A DNA stretch of 64,000 nt from VYDC01 sp963667515 (GCA_963667515.2 CAXXXY010000007.1:186001-250000); one strand, 5' to 3'; positions 26,673 to 35,345 are shown, counted from the first letter of the stretch. The notes: a model not told the origin generated them from the sequence alone. Program-made: numbers and translations.

Positions 26673-27296
26673 GTGCCGGATCAGGCGCTGCACCAGAGCG
26701 CGCTCGTGCTCAACCAGAACTACGAGCCGCTGAGCGTGTGCACCGTGCGACGCGCGTTCCTGCTCGTCTTTCGCGGCAAGGCGGAGCTGCTGCACGCGGG
26801 CGAGGACGAGCTGCGAGCGGTGTCGGCGGTCTACGCGCTGCCCTCGGTGGTGCGCCTGGAGCGGCAGGTGCGCCGGCCGCGCCCCCACGTGCGGCTGACG
26901 CGCCGCGAGGTCTTCGCGCGCGACCACGGCCGCTGCCAGTACTGCGGGGGCGACGCCGAGCTGACGCTCGACCACGTGCTGCCGCGCCACCGCGGCGGCC
27001 GCCACGAGTGGGAGAACGTCGTCGCGGCCTGCCGGCCCTGCAACCACCACAAGGGCGGCCGCACCCCCGCGGAGGCGCGCATGGCGCTGCGCGGCCGGCC
27101 GTTCCGCCCGGCGGCCAGTCACGCCTCGATCTTCGGGCCGTACCTGGAGCGCTACGCGGAGTGGGCGCCGTTCCTCGTCGGCTGGCTGGGGAGCGGCTGG
27201 CGCGCGCGTGTCTCCGCGCCGCTCTCGCGCTCGCCGATCGCGACCTCAGCCGTCGCGACCTCGGCCGTCGCCGCGGACGGCGTGGCCGCCTCCTGA
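26673..27296 (+). CDS. HNH endonuclease family protein
   Basis: 207 residues from GTG 26673. The N-terminal half (ALVLNQNYEPLSVCTVRRAFLLVFRGKAELL) is the domain typical of chromosomal HNH proteins of this type. The HNH part is CQYCGGDAELTLDHVLPRHRGG followed by ENVVAACRPCNHHKGG, with two CxxC pairs binding zinc. The role in the cell is unknown. It is not in a mobile context here. A TAGACT box lies at 26630-26635. Confidence 0.88.
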   Translation: MPDQALHQSALVLNQNYEPLSVCTVRRAFLLVFRGKAELLHAGEDELRAVSAVYALPSVVRLERQVRRPRPHVRLTRREVFARDHGRCQYCGGDAELTLDHVLPRHRGGRHEWENVVAACRPCNHHKGGRTPAEARMALRGRPFRPAASHASIFGPYLERYAEWAPFLVGWLGSGWRARVSAPLSRSPIATSAVATSAVAADGVAAS

Positions 27297-27324
27297 GCGC
27301 TCGCGTGCCGCCGAAGCCCGCGCG

Positions 27325-28038
27325 CTAGTAGAGGCCGCCCGTGCGCCGGTCCTGCACCAGCGTGTAGGGGCGCATCTGCAGGGCGTCGCGCACCTCGGTC
27401 AGGGTCTTGAGCGCGGTGGTCGCGTCCTTCCAGCCGTGCGTCTTCACCAGCGCCAGCACCTTCTCGCCGGCCTTGGCCGCCTTCGGGAGCTGCTCGCGCA
27501 TCGACTCGCCGAGGCTCTCCCACATCTCGGGCGGGTGCTGTAGCGAGTAGCGGGCGTAGGAGAGCGCGGCGAACTGGTGGGCCGGCGTGCCGGGCTCGCT
27601 CCAGTCCTCGCCGGCGTCGCGCAGCAGCTGCTTCAGTCCCTTGTGGCGCTGCTCCGACTCCCAGCGGTCGTCGAGGCCGAGCGACTCCAGGTGCTGCTCC
27701 GCCTCGGGCGCCAGCACCAGCTCGCGCAGCGCCGTCCGCGCGAGCCCGACGCCCTCGGGTTGCGGCTGGTCGGAGCGCACGACGTCCGGGAAGCCGTCCA
27801 GGCGCTGCCGCACGTGCTGCAGCGCGACGGCGAGGACGTGCGGCAGCGCGTGGGTGGGCACGCCCTTGCGCAGCGCGATCGTGACGTGGTCCGCGCGCCA
27901 GCGCACGCTGGAGAGCGCGCCGTCCTCCGTGCTCGTGACCTCGAGGCGGCGGCCGCCGCCCTCGGCGCCGAGCCGCCGCTCGACCTCCTGGTAGAGTGGC
28001 TCGATGGCCTCCCCGACGTTGCGCCCGATGACCTTCAT
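27325..28038 (-). CDS. Conserved-looking hypothetical protein
   Basis: 237 residues from ATG 28038, with GGGGAGCGGGG upstream; the frame is open for 22 more residues of Gly-rich shadow sequence. No signal peptide or membrane segment is present. The chain is mixed helix and strand, with ELVLAPEAEQHLESLGLDDRW in the middle and a C-terminal helical region ending in RRTGGLY. Codon bias and composition look like those of real genes. No family is recognised. Confidence 0.65.
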   Translation of the reverse strand: MKVIGRNVGEAIEPLYQEVERRLGAEGGGRRLEVTSTEDGALSSVRWRADHVTIALRKGVPTHALPHVLAVALQHVRQRLDGFPDVVRSDQPQPEGVGLARTALRELVLAPEAEQHLESLGLDDRWESEQRHKGLKQLLRDAGEDWSEPGTPAHQFAALSYARYSLQHPPEMWESLGESMREQLPKAAKAGEKVLALVKTHGWKDATTALKTLTEVRDALQMRPYTLVQDRRTGGLY

Positions 28039-28153
28039 CCCCGCTCCCCCTCCGGTCGAGCCCGCTCCGCGCGAGCCTGCTCCGCGCAAGCCACCGCCTC
28101 CCACGCGCTCCGGCGCACGTACCGACGGCGACGCTCGTGACGCGGGGCCTCCA

Positions 28154-28967
28154 CTATACCGCGAGCGGCTGGCAGCTCAGGCAGTAGTTGGTTTCGCTGC
28201 CGCCGCGCTTCTGACCGCGCACCTCGGCGCCGCAGCGGGGGCACTCCGCGCCCGCCTTGCGGTGCACGCGCAGGTGCGCCCGCCACTCCTCGTTGCGCTG
28301 GTTCAGCTCCTCGGCGACCTCCTCCGCGACGATCGGGATCGCCCACGCGAGGACATCGCGCATCGCCCGGTGGAGGTGGCGCTGATCCTCCTCGTCCATC
28401 GTCGCGCGACGGCGGTGCGGGTGCAGCCGCGCCTCCCACAGGATCTCGTCCGAGTAGGCGTTGCCGATGCCGGCGATGAAAGCGCTGGTTGGTCAGCAGC
28501 GGCTTGATCTGCCCGCGGTGGCGGCGCATCCGCTCGAGGAACTCCTCCTCCTCGACGGCGAGCGCGTCCGGCCCCAGCTCGGCGAGCTGCGGCACCGCGT
28601 CCAGCTCCTCGCGCGGCACGAGGTACCAGCGCCCCATGCGCCGCGCGTCCATGTAGCGCAGCTGCTGGTCGCCCGGGAAGGAGAGCACGATGGCGTAGTT
28701 GGGGCGCCGCCGCGCCCCCGCCTCCGCCCACTGGAAGCGCCCCGTGAACATCGCGTTGAGCACGAGCACGCGGCCGTCGTCGATGTCGAGCAGCAGGAAC
28801 TTGCCGCGCCGCTCGATCGGGCCGAGCGCGTGGCCGACGAGGCTCTCCAGCTTCAGCTCGCTGCGCACCAGCCACGGCACCCGCACCTCCACCGCCTGCA
28901 CCGGCTGCCCCGCGAGGCACGGCTCGAGGAAGCTACGGATCGCCTCCAGGTCGGGGATCTCCGGCAT
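28154..28967 (-). pseudogene. mutM: Fpg/MutM-type DNA glycosylase, frameshifted
   Basis: MPEIPDLEAIRSFLEP carries the catalytic Pro2 and Glu3, and K56 (ERRGKFLLLDI) matches the conserved lysine. The frame breaks near residue 162 at an AAA run (28479-28481). Dropping one base restores FIAGIGNAYSDEILWEARLHP and the C-terminal zinc finger CPRCG...CLSCQ, for a normal length of about 270 residues. Fpg removes oxidised purines such as 8-oxoguanine. Either a new pseudogene or a homopolymer error. Confidence 0.85.
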
Positions 28968-28976
28968 CGGCGCGAC

Positions 28977-29825
28977 TCAGGCTTCGCCGTGGGCGGCCTG
29001 CGGGCCGCGCCAGCGCGGGTAGGAGCCGAGCACGCGCAGCCACTCGGCGAGCGCGGCGAGCGCGGCGAGCGCCTCGGCCAGCGGCGCGTCCGTGCGGTGG
29101 CCCTCCATGTCGAGCAGGAAGACGTAGGTGCCGAGCTGGCGGCGCGTGGGCCGCGACTCGACGCGCGTGAGGTTGATGCCGCGCCCCGCGAAGAGCGTGA
29201 GCGCCTCCACCAGCGAGCCGGGCCGGTCGTGCTGCGTGGTGAACGCGATCGAGGTCTTGTCGTCGCCCGAGGGTGGGCGGTCCTCGTGCGCGAGCACCGC
29301 GAAGCGCGTCTCGTTGTCGGGCTCGTCGGCGAGGTCGGCCGCGAGCACGCGCGCGCCGTAGAGCTCGGCGGCGAAGGCGTTGCCGATGGCGAGCGCGCCG
29401 GGCTCGGCGATCGCGGACTCGATGGCGGCGGCGGTGGAGAGCGCGGCCACCGGCTGCGCCGCGGGCGCGAGGGCGGCCAGGCGTCCGCGGCACTGCGCCA
29501 GCGCTTGCGGGTGCGAGTAGACGACGCGGGCCGTGCGCGCCTCGGTGTCGGCGCCGCCCACGAGCGCGTGCCGGATTGGCAGCACCAGCTCGCCCGCGAT
29601 CGCCAGCGCCAGATCCTCGCGCAGCAGCTGGTCCAGCGTCTCGCGCACGCCGCCCTCCAGCGAGTTCTCGAGCGCGCAGACGCAGGCGTCGGCCTCGTGG
29701 CGCTCGACGGCGGCGACAGTCTCGGCGACGGTCGCGACCGGGATCAGCTCGGCGTGCGGGTCGTGGAGGGCGGCGGCGGCCTCCGTGTACGTGCCGCGCG
29801 GGCCGAGGTGGGCGAGCCGGGTCAC
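28977..29825 (-). CDS. pheA: Prephenate dehydratase
   Basis: 282 residues from GTG 29825, which overlaps the stop of the upstream trkA-like gene (GTGA). The enzyme part begins RLAHLGPRGTYTEAAA and includes CALENSLEGGVRETLD and AFAVLAHE-type residues with DDKTSIAF. A C-terminal ACT domain (RPGSLVEALTLFAGRGINLTRVESRP) binds phenylalanine for feedback. It makes phenylpyruvate in phenylalanine synthesis. It lacks a chorismate mutase domain. Confidence 0.95.
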   Translation of the reverse strand: MTRLAHLGPRGTYTEAAAALHDPHAELIPVATVAETVAAVERHEADACVCALENSLEGGVRETLDQLLREDLALAIAGELVLPIRHALVGGADTEARTARVVYSHPQALAQCRGRLAALAPAAQPVAALSTAAAIESAIAEPGALAIGNAFAAELYGARVLAADLADEPDNETRFAVLAHEDRPPSGDDKTSIAFTTQHDRPGSLVEALTLFAGRGINLTRVESRPTRRQLGTYVFLLDMEGHRTDAPLAEALAALAALAEWLRVLGSYPRWRGPQAAHGEA

Positions 29826-30526
29826 GGCGCGCCGCCCGGCTCCCACGCCGGCTCTTGCTCGTCGGGGGTGGCGATCAGCGCCCGCAGCTGCGGCTCGGCG
29901 TCCTCCGGGGTGACGGCGATCACCTCGTCGCCCGCCTGCAGCACGGTGTCGCCCGTGGGGATGTGCGGCGTGCCGTCCGGCCGCACGATCAGCGAGAACA
30001 GCGAGGGCTGCGGCAGCTCCAGATCACGGATCGCCTTGCCGCAGGCCGGGGAGTCCGGCTGCACGTGCAGATCGACGATCTGCAGCCCCGAGCCGTGCAG
30101 CGGCAGCAGCGGGACCACGGTGTGCTCCGGGAGCGTCGCCTCGATCTGCGCCATCACGGCGCGCGCCGCCGAGATCGTCTCGTCGACGCCCAGCAGCCGC
30201 AGCAGCCGCTCGTTCAGCGGATCGTCGACGCGCGCGATCGTGCGCGGCACGCCGAAGTGGTGCTTCGCCACCTGGCAGGCGATCAGGTTGTGGCCGTCGT
30301 TGTCGGTGAGCGCGATCAGCAGGTCGCAGCGCGAGGTGCCGACGCTCTCCAGCAGCGCCACCTCCGTGCCGTCGCCGCGTACCACCATCTCGCCCAGCTC
30401 GTCGCGAAGCTCGGCGGCGCGTGGGCCGGCGCGCTCGATCACCACGACCTCGTGATCGGGCAGCGCCTGCAGCTCCAGCGCCAGCCCGCGCCCCACGCGC
30501 CCCCCGCCGACGACGATGATGTACAT
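29822..30526 (-). CDS. TrkA-type K+ channel/transport regulatory protein (NAD-binding plus RCK-C)
   Basis: 234 residues. The N-terminal Rossmann motif is VVGGGRVGRGLALEL, with GDGTEVALLESVG. The C-terminal TrkA-C part begins near residue 135 (GLQIVDLHVQPDSPACGKAIRDLELP). Such proteins gate potassium uptake (Trk/Ktr) by binding NAD(H) or nucleotides. No TrkH/KtrB membrane subunit is visible in the window. A second, shorter TrkA-N protein precedes it. Confidence 0.88.
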   Translation of the reverse strand: MYIIVVGGGRVGRGLALELQALPDHEVVVIERAGPRAAELRDELGEMVVRGDGTEVALLESVGTSRCDLLIALTDNDGHNLIACQVAKHHFGVPRTIARVDDPLNERLLRLLGVDETISAARAVMAQIEATLPEHTVVPLLPLHGSGLQIVDLHVQPDSPACGKAIRDLELPQPSLFSLIVRPDGTPHIPTGDTVLQAGDEVIAVTPEDAEPQLRALIATPDEQEPAWEPGGAP

Positions 30527-30547
30527 GCGCTAGCCCCGCCCAGCCGC

Positions 30548-30958
30548 TTAGCCCGGGCCCTCACCGAAGAGCGCGGCCCACGCCATCTCCGACCCCACGT
30601 TGGTGGGGCTGAAGGTGCGCAGCCCGAGCTTCCCGAAGATCTCGGCGCGGTAGGGGTCGTAGACGCGGGTGACCACCGCGGGCACGCGGTAGATGTGCTG
30701 CGCGATCTGCGAGGCGAGGATGTTGCGGTTGTCGCCCTGCGTCAGCGCCAGGAAGGCCTGCGCCTCGTGGATGCCGGCATCCTCCAGGAAGCGGTGCCGC
30801 GTGCCGTCGCCCACGAGCTGTCGGCCCGCGAAGCCCGCGGGGAGGCGCCGGAAGGAGTACGGGTCCGTGTCGAGGACCGTGACGGCGTGGCCGGCCTCGG
30901 CGAGGCGTCCCGCGATCGCGGAGCCCACGCGGCTGCAGCCCATGATCACGACGTTCAC
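30548..30958 (-). CDS. TrkA-N (RCK) domain protein, short form
   Basis: 136 residues consisting of one NAD-binding domain: VVIMGCSRVGSAIAGRLAEAGH, then VGDGTRHRFLEDAGI and ALTQGDNRNILASQIA. It has no TrkA-C domain. Two RCK proteins side by side may form a hetero-oligomeric gating ring. The 21-base gap to the next gene suggests one operon with the universal stress protein gene upstream. Confidence 0.85.
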   Translation of the reverse strand: MNVVIMGCSRVGSAIAGRLAEAGHAVTVLDTDPYSFRRLPAGFAGRQLVGDGTRHRFLEDAGIHEAQAFLALTQGDNRNILASQIAQHIYRVPAVVTRVYDPYRAEIFGKLGLRTFSPTNVGSEMAWAALFGEGPG

Positions 30959-30988
30959 GCTGCGCCCCCCGCTCGCTCCCGCACGAGG

Positions 30989-31489
30989 CTAGCAGGCATC
31001 GCCGCGCTCGTCGTGCGCGGCGTCGTCCGCGCCCTCCGCCGCCTGTTCGGGCGGGTAGCGGATCAGCCACACTTCGCAGGGCGCGTGCGTGAGGGCGTAC
31101 TCGGGCAGCCGACCGAGCTCGAACGCGCCGTGGGGGCGGTGGTAGTCGACGCCCATGACGATCGCGCCGGCGCCGCGCTCGGCCGCCTCGTCGACGATGG
31201 CGGGCCCGGCCTGCCGCGCCTGCAGCAGGTCGCCGTCCAGCGTCACGCCGCGCTCCTTCGCCAGCGCCTCCGCCCGCTCGAGGATGCGCTCGCCGCGCTC
31301 GAGCTCCGCCACGAGGTCGGCGTCCAGCGGCAGGCGGCGCGGCACCTCGATCACATGCACGGCGGAGACGCTGCACGTCTTGCGGCGGCGGGCGATGTCG
31401 CAGGCGACGGCGAGCGCGCGCAGGCTCGCCTCCGAGCCGTCGACGGGCACGAGCAGCGAGTCGAGCTCCGCGATCGGGTCGATGCCCAT
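30989..31489 (-). CDS. Universal stress protein (UspA family)
   Basis: 166 residues from ATG 31489 (GGGGGTGAG just upstream). It starts with LLVPVDGSEASLRALAVACDIAR and ends with the domain strand CEVWLIRYP. The ATP-loop region GVDYHRPHGAFELGRLPEY departs from the usual G-x2-G-x9-G(S/T), so ATP binding is uncertain. Adjacent TrkA genes hint at a link with ion homeostasis, since USP and Trk genes often pair. That link is inference. Confidence 0.82.
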   Translation of the reverse strand: MGIDPIAELDSLLVPVDGSEASLRALAVACDIARRRKTCSVSAVHVIEVPRRLPLDADLVAELERGERILERAEALAKERGVTLDGDLLQARQAGPAIVDEAAERGAGAIVMGVDYHRPHGAFELGRLPEYALTHAPCEVWLIRYPPEQAAEGADDAAHDERGDAC

Positions 31490-31602
31490 CTCACCCCCGC
31501 CGTTGCGGACCGCGGCCCGGACCGCCACCCCGGGACCGCCGCTCGCGGGCCGGCCGTCGATGGTAGCGCGGCGGCCGGCTGCCGGCTCGCGGGCGCGGGG
31601 CG

Positions 31603-31788
31603 CTAGGCACGCCGCCCACGCTCGCCGTCGCCGCGGGCGAGCCGCAGTCGCACGACCGCGTTGGCGACGAGCACCGCGCCCAGCAGCGTGCCGAGGCCGA
31701 GCCACTCGCCGGTGAGGACGACGACGAGCAGCGCGAGCGCGCCGCCGACGGCGGAGATCCAGCCGAGGACGAGGTCGACACGTCCCAC
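31603..31788 (-). CDS. Small membrane protein, two helices
   Basis: 61 residues from GTG 31788: MGRVDLVLGWISAVGGALAL begins helix 1, and LGTLLGAVLVANAVVRL is helix 2, with an Arg-rich C-terminus. An in-frame upstream start (31893) would overlap the lipoprotein gene and adds Arg/Pro-rich sequence. No family recognised. Confidence 0.55.
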   Translation of the reverse strand: MGRVDLVLGWISAVGGALALLVVVLTGEWLGLGTLLGAVLVANAVVRLRLARGDGERGRRA

Positions 31789-31822
31789 CGTCTGCCTCCG
31801 CTGCCCGCCCGTCGCGCGCGGG

Positions 31823-31846
31823 CGGGGCGCCTGCTTCGGCGCCCCG
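31823..31846 (-). terminator. Hairpin after the DUF4349 gene
   Basis: A perfect 9-bp stem CGGGGCGCC/GGCGCCCCG with a 6-base loop, 22 bases past the stop of the minus-strand lipoprotein gene and ahead of the small membrane gene. There is no T-run on either side, so it is terminator-like only. Confidence 0.5.
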
Positions 31847-31867
31847 CTTGGCGAGAACCGCGGGATG

Positions 31868-33007
31868 CTAGGCGGGGTTCTCCGGCGTGTCAACGGAGCC
31901 GGTCGCGGGATCAGCGGAGGCCGAACCGGCGCTCGCGCCGGGCGCGGGGGCCGGGGTCGGGGTCGCTGCGGCCTGTGCGCGGCCGTCGAGGCCGGCGCGC
32001 GGGGTGCGGCCCACGAAGCGCCTGAGCGCGAAGGCGCCGACCGCCGCCAACGGCAACAGCCACCACGAGTAGACGGCGACGGCGACGCCGACCTTGGCGA
32101 TCGACTCGAGCGTGTCGAGGGAGGCCTGCCACGCGTCGCGCGCGGCCTCGCCGATGCCGCCCTCGTCGTCGTCGGTCGGCGTCAGCTCGTCGTTGACCGG
32201 GCGCAGCGAGACGTAGAGCGTCGAGAGGTCGGCGAGCCGCGCGAGCACCTGGCGGCGCCCCTCCAGCCGGTCGATCTGCAGCCGCGTGGAGTTGAGGCGG
32301 TCCTGCACCTGCAGCACGTCGCCGATCGCGCGGGCGCTCCCGAGCAGCTGGACGTACTGTAGCTCGACGGCGCGCAGGTTGCGCAGCGAGGCCTCGATGT
32401 CGGCGACCTCGCCGGTGACGGCGGAGGAGCTGGTGGCGAGGTGCGGCATCTCCAGGCCCAGCCGGGAGAGCTCGGCGACCACGGCGTCGAAGCGCTCGGC
32501 GGGGATGCGCAGCGTCAGCCGCGCGAACTGCGTCTCCTCGCGCCCCTGGATGGAGGAGTCGGCGACGAAGCCGCCCGCGCTCTCCGCGACGCGCCTGACG
32601 GCGTCGAAGCTGTCGACGACGGACTCGACGGTGAGCTCGATCGAGCCCTGGCGGATGATCGTGCGCCCGAGGAAGTCGAGCGCGGCGCCGCTCTCGCCCG
32701 TCGGCAGCGGGCCGCCGACCGAGCTGCGCAGCGTCTCTTCGGCGAAGCCGTCGCTACCGCTGCCGAACGGGGCCGGCGGCGCGCTCGGCGCGAAGCCCGG
32801 CTCGACCGCAGCCGCGTCCGGCGCGCCCATCGCGACGCCACCGCTGGAGGCGCTGCGCGTGTTGGCCGCGTCGTCGCTGTCGCTCACGTCGTCGTCGTCG
32901 CAGGCGACGACGAGCGCCGCGAGGACGAGCACCCCGGCGAGCATCGCCAGTGTGATTCGCCGCGGTGCGCTCCACGTCCGTCCGTCCGGCCGGTTGCTGC
33001 CCGTCAT
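31868..33007 (-). CDS. DUF4349 lipoprotein
   Basis: 379 residues. A signal peptide with lipobox (LVLAALVVAC) is followed by an acidic Asp/Ser linker. The DUF4349 core runs from about residue 110 to 275: GRTIIRQGSIELTVESVVDSFDAVRRV, then VADSSIQGREE and RIPAERFDAVVAEL, with a helical hairpin (ADIEASLRNLRAVELQYVQLL). One membrane helix (YSWWLLPLAAVGAFAL) and an Ala/Pro tail close the chain. The family is found in many bacteria as surface lipoproteins of unknown role. Confidence 0.85.
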   Translation of the reverse strand: MTGSNRPDGRTWSAPRRITLAMLAGVLVLAALVVACDDDDVSDSDDAANTRSASSGGVAMGAPDAAAVEPGFAPSAPPAPFGSGSDGFAEETLRSSVGGPLPTGESGAALDFLGRTIIRQGSIELTVESVVDSFDAVRRVAESAGGFVADSSIQGREETQFARLTLRIPAERFDAVVAELSRLGLEMPHLATSSSAVTGEVADIEASLRNLRAVELQYVQLLGSARAIGDVLQVQDRLNSTRLQIDRLEGRRQVLARLADLSTLYVSLRPVNDELTPTDDDEGGIGEAARDAWQASLDTLESIAKVGVAVAVYSWWLLPLAAVGAFALRRFVGRTPRAGLDGRAQAAATPTPAPAPGASAGSASADPATGSVDTPENPA

Positions 33008-33161
33008 CGCTGACCTCCTCGCCGGCCGTCGTGCGTGGCCGCGCTACGGGGTGAGACGCCGCGCCGCACGCATCGGTTCCGGATCGCCGCACCTCGTGAG
33101 GTTGAGATTCGGTGCGGAGGCACCGTCGACGTAGGGCCGCGCCTCGGCGCCCCCGGTCGTC

Positions 33162-33632
33162 ACGCGTGACGCCGGAGCCCACTCAGTGCCGGCGGCAGCC
33201 CCTCGAGTGCAGCGGAAACGCTGCCCGGCGGCAGCGCCTCCGGTGCGGCGGGTCGCCTGCCCCCGAGCCCGGCGAGCCTCACGCATGGATGCGCGACCCT
33301 GCTCGGTGGCGGCGGCAGCCCCTCGAGTGCAGCGGAAGGCTGCCCGGCGGCAGCGCCTCCGGTGCAGCGGGACGCTGCCCTCGGGAGCAGCGCAGCGCTC
33401 GCCCTCGGAGCCGCCGAACGTCACGCATGGATGCGCGACCCTGCTCGGTGGCGGCGGCAGCCCCTCGAGTGCAGCGGAAGGCTGCCCGGCGGCAGCGCCT
33501 CCGGTGCAGCGGGACGCTGCCCTCGGGAGCAGCGCAGCGCTCGCCCTCGGAGCCGCCGAACGTCACGCATGGATGCCCGAGCCCGCTCAGTGGCGGCGGC
33601 AGCCGAGTGGTCGAGCGGAACGCTCGCGCTGC
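33162..33632. repeat. 142-bp tandem repeat array built from gene-end hairpins
   Basis: Two full 142-bp units (33281-33422 and 33423-33564), a partial third (33565-33632) and a diverged unit before them (33162-33280). Each full unit starts ACGCATGGATG and contains two family hairpins: GCAGC-GGAAG-GCTGC (e.g. 33329-33343) and GCAGCG-GGA-CGCTGC (33364-33378). The diverged unit has GCAGCG-GAAA-CGCTGC (33209-33224). The array ends with CGAGCG-GAA-CGCTCG (33612-33626), just past the stop of the yfcE-like gene. With 33008-33161 this makes a 625-base gap with no credible gene. Confidence 0.85.
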
Positions 33633-34217
33633 CTAGTGGAGGAGTTCGATCCAGGCGTCGGTGACGCGGCCTGCGCGCACCTCGAGGAAGCCGATCGTGC
33701 CGAGTTGCGTCTGGAGATTGCGCGGGAGCGTCGGCGAGCCCGAGTTCACGAGCAGCACGCCGCCCAGCTCCGTCACCTCGGGGACGTGCGTGTCGCCGCA
33801 GACCACCACGTCCACGGGCCCCTCGAAGTGGCGCGCGATCTGCTGGGGGACGCTGGTGCCGAGCGCCGTCAGATCGTTGAACGTGTGCGTCATGCCGATG
33901 CGCAGGTCGCCCGCCGAGATCAGCTGGTTGTGGGCGAGGCGCGGGTCGTGCGGCTGGACGGGGCGGCCGCTGCCGCCGTCGTCGCCGTTGCCGCGCACCG
34001 CGATCACCGGGGCCACGCGCTCCAGCCAGTCCAGCACCACCACGTCGTGCATGTCGCCCGCGTGGAGGATCATATCGACGCCGGCGAACGCCTCGTAGAG
34101 CTGATCCCAGAGCGTGTCGCGCGCCTCCGGGATGTGCGTGTCGGAGACGAGGCCCAACAGCACGTCGGCGGGCAGATCGTGGCGGGCAAGCCAGGGGGCG
34201 TCGGGCGGCGGGTTCAC
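33633..34217 (-). CDS. YfcE/MJ0936-type metallophosphoesterase
   Basis: 194 residues from GTG 34217 (no clear ribosome site). The dimetal motifs are in order: LVSDTHIPE, HAGDMHD, VRGNGDD, CGDTHVPE and LVNSGSPT. Such enzymes hydrolyse phosphodiesters with Mn or Ni; the natural substrate is uncertain. The stop is followed on the same strand by a gene-end hairpin and the 142-bp array. Confidence 0.9.
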   Translation of the reverse strand: MNPPPDAPWLARHDLPADVLLGLVSDTHIPEARDTLWDQLYEAFAGVDMILHAGDMHDVVVLDWLERVAPVIAVRGNGDDGGSGRPVQPHDPRLAHNQLISAGDLRIGMTHTFNDLTALGTSVPQQIARHFEGPVDVVVCGDTHVPEVTELGGVLLVNSGSPTLPRNLQTQLGTIGFLEVRAGRVTDAWIELLH

Positions 34218-34224
34218 GCGGGAA

Positions 34225-34307
34225 GGGTAGCAGGGGGGCGGCAGCGGCCGCGGGGTAGCAGGGGGCGGCGGCGGTCGCGGGGCAGCAGGGGGGCGGCATC
34301 GGCCGCG
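34225..34307. repeat. Three 27-28 bp G-rich direct repeats before pdxS
   Basis: Units at 34225-34252, 34253-34279 and 34280-34307, of the form GGGTAGCAGGGGGGCGGC plus a GGCCGCG end. They fill the gap between the yfcE-like start and the pdxS promoter. The G-runs (G5-G6) could form G-quadruplex DNA. No gene is present. Confidence 0.8.
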
Positions 34308-34317
34308 GGGCGCGCGA

Positions 34318-34323
34318 TACAAT
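34318..34323 (+). promoter_or_regulatory. -10-like box for pdxS
   Basis: TACAAT, 36 bases before the pdxS ATG, in a sequence otherwise almost free of A/T. There is no good -35 box; the three G-rich repeats occupy that position. A GCGCC-GAAC-GGCGC hairpin (34335-34348) lies between it and the ribosome site AGGAGG. Confidence 0.4.
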
Positions 34324-34358
34324 GGACATCGAAGGCGCCGAACGGCGCAGGAGGTCCC

Positions 34359-35345
34359 ATGAGCGACGCGCCTATCAGCGAGTCCATGGAGCAGCGAGCA
34401 TCGGCCGCGACGGCGGTTGCCGCCACGTCGGTGGGCGGCAGCAACGGCGCGCATGAGGACGGGGCGGCGACGGCGACATGGACGGTCAAGGCCGGGCTCG
34501 CGCAGATGCTCAAGGGCGGCGTGATCATGGACGTCGTCACCGTGGAGCACGCGCGCATCGCGGAGGAGGCGGGCGCCTGCGCCGTCATGGCGCTGGAGCG
34601 CGTGCCCTCCGACATCCGCGCGGCGGGCGGCGTGGCGCGGATGAGCGGCGTCGATCTGATCGAGGGCATCTGCGACGCCGTCTCGATCCCGGTCATGGCG
34701 AAGGCGCGCATCGGCCACTTCGTGGAGGCGCAGATCCTCGAGGCGATCGGCGTGGACTACGTCGACGAGTCCGAGGTACTGACGCCCGCGGACGAGGCGC
34801 ACCACATCGACAAGCACGCCTTCGGCGTCCCCTTCGTCTGTGGCGCGCGCGGGCTGGACGAGGCGCTGCGCCGCGTCGCGGAGGGCGCGGCGATGATCCG
34901 CACCAAGGGCGAGGCGGGCACGGGCGACATCGTGGAGGCGGTGCGGCACATGCGCGCCGTGTGGGGCGGCATCCGCCGCGCGCAGGCGACGCCCGACGAG
35001 GAGCTGCCGTCGCTGGCGAAGGAGCTGGCCGCGCCGCTGCCGCTGCTGCAGGAGGTGAAGCGGCTGGGGCGGCTGCCCGTGGTGAACTTTGCGGCGGGCG
35101 GCGTGGCCACGCCGGCGGACGCGGCGCTGATGATGCAGCTCGGGGCGGACGGCGTCTTCGTGGGCTCGGGCATCTTCAAGTCCGACGACCCGGCGCGCAT
35201 GGCATCGGCGATCGTGCGCGCGGTGACCCACTACGAGGACCCGGCGATGCTGGCCGAGGTCTCGCGCGGCATCGGCGAGCCGATGCGCGGCGTGGCGGTC
35301 GCGTCGCTCGCGCCCGGCGAGCACCTCGCCGGCCGCGGGATCTGA
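34359..35345 (+). CDS. pdxS: Pyridoxal 5'-phosphate synthase, PdxS subunit
   Basis: 328 residues from ATG 34359 after AGGAGG. The first 40 residues are an Ala/Ser extension; the core (VKAGLAQMLKGGVIMDVVTVEHARIAEEAGA) is highly conserved. The catalytic lysine regions VMAKARIGHFVEAQILE and MIRTKGEAGTGD are present, as is the phosphate site FAAGGVATPADAALMMQLGADGVFVGSGIFKS. It makes PLP from ribose 5-phosphate, glyceraldehyde 3-phosphate and ammonia supplied by PdxT, encoded next. Confidence 0.98.
   Translation: MSDAPISESMEQRASAATAVAATSVGGSNGAHEDGAATATWTVKAGLAQMLKGGVIMDVVTVEHARIAEEAGACAVMALERVPSDIRAAGGVARMSGVDLIEGICDAVSIPVMAKARIGHFVEAQILEAIGVDYVDESEVLTPADEAHHIDKHAFGVPFVCGARGLDEALRRVAEGAAMIRTKGEAGTGDIVEAVRHMRAVWGGIRRAQATPDEELPSLAKELAAPLPLLQEVKRLGRLPVVNFAAGGVATPADAALMMQLGADGVFVGSGIFKSDDPARMASAIVRAVTHYEDPAMLAEVSRGIGEPMRGVAVASLAPGEHLAGRGI

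Noticed and set aside
33279..33566. Open frames through the 142-bp array with repeated peptide sequence
   Set aside because: They arise from the repeat itself, lack ribosome sites and show no protein features beyond Arg/Ala/Cys bias.
33162..33632. Possible CRISPR array
   Set aside because: The repeats are 142 bp, adjacent and without unique spacers, and no cas genes are near.
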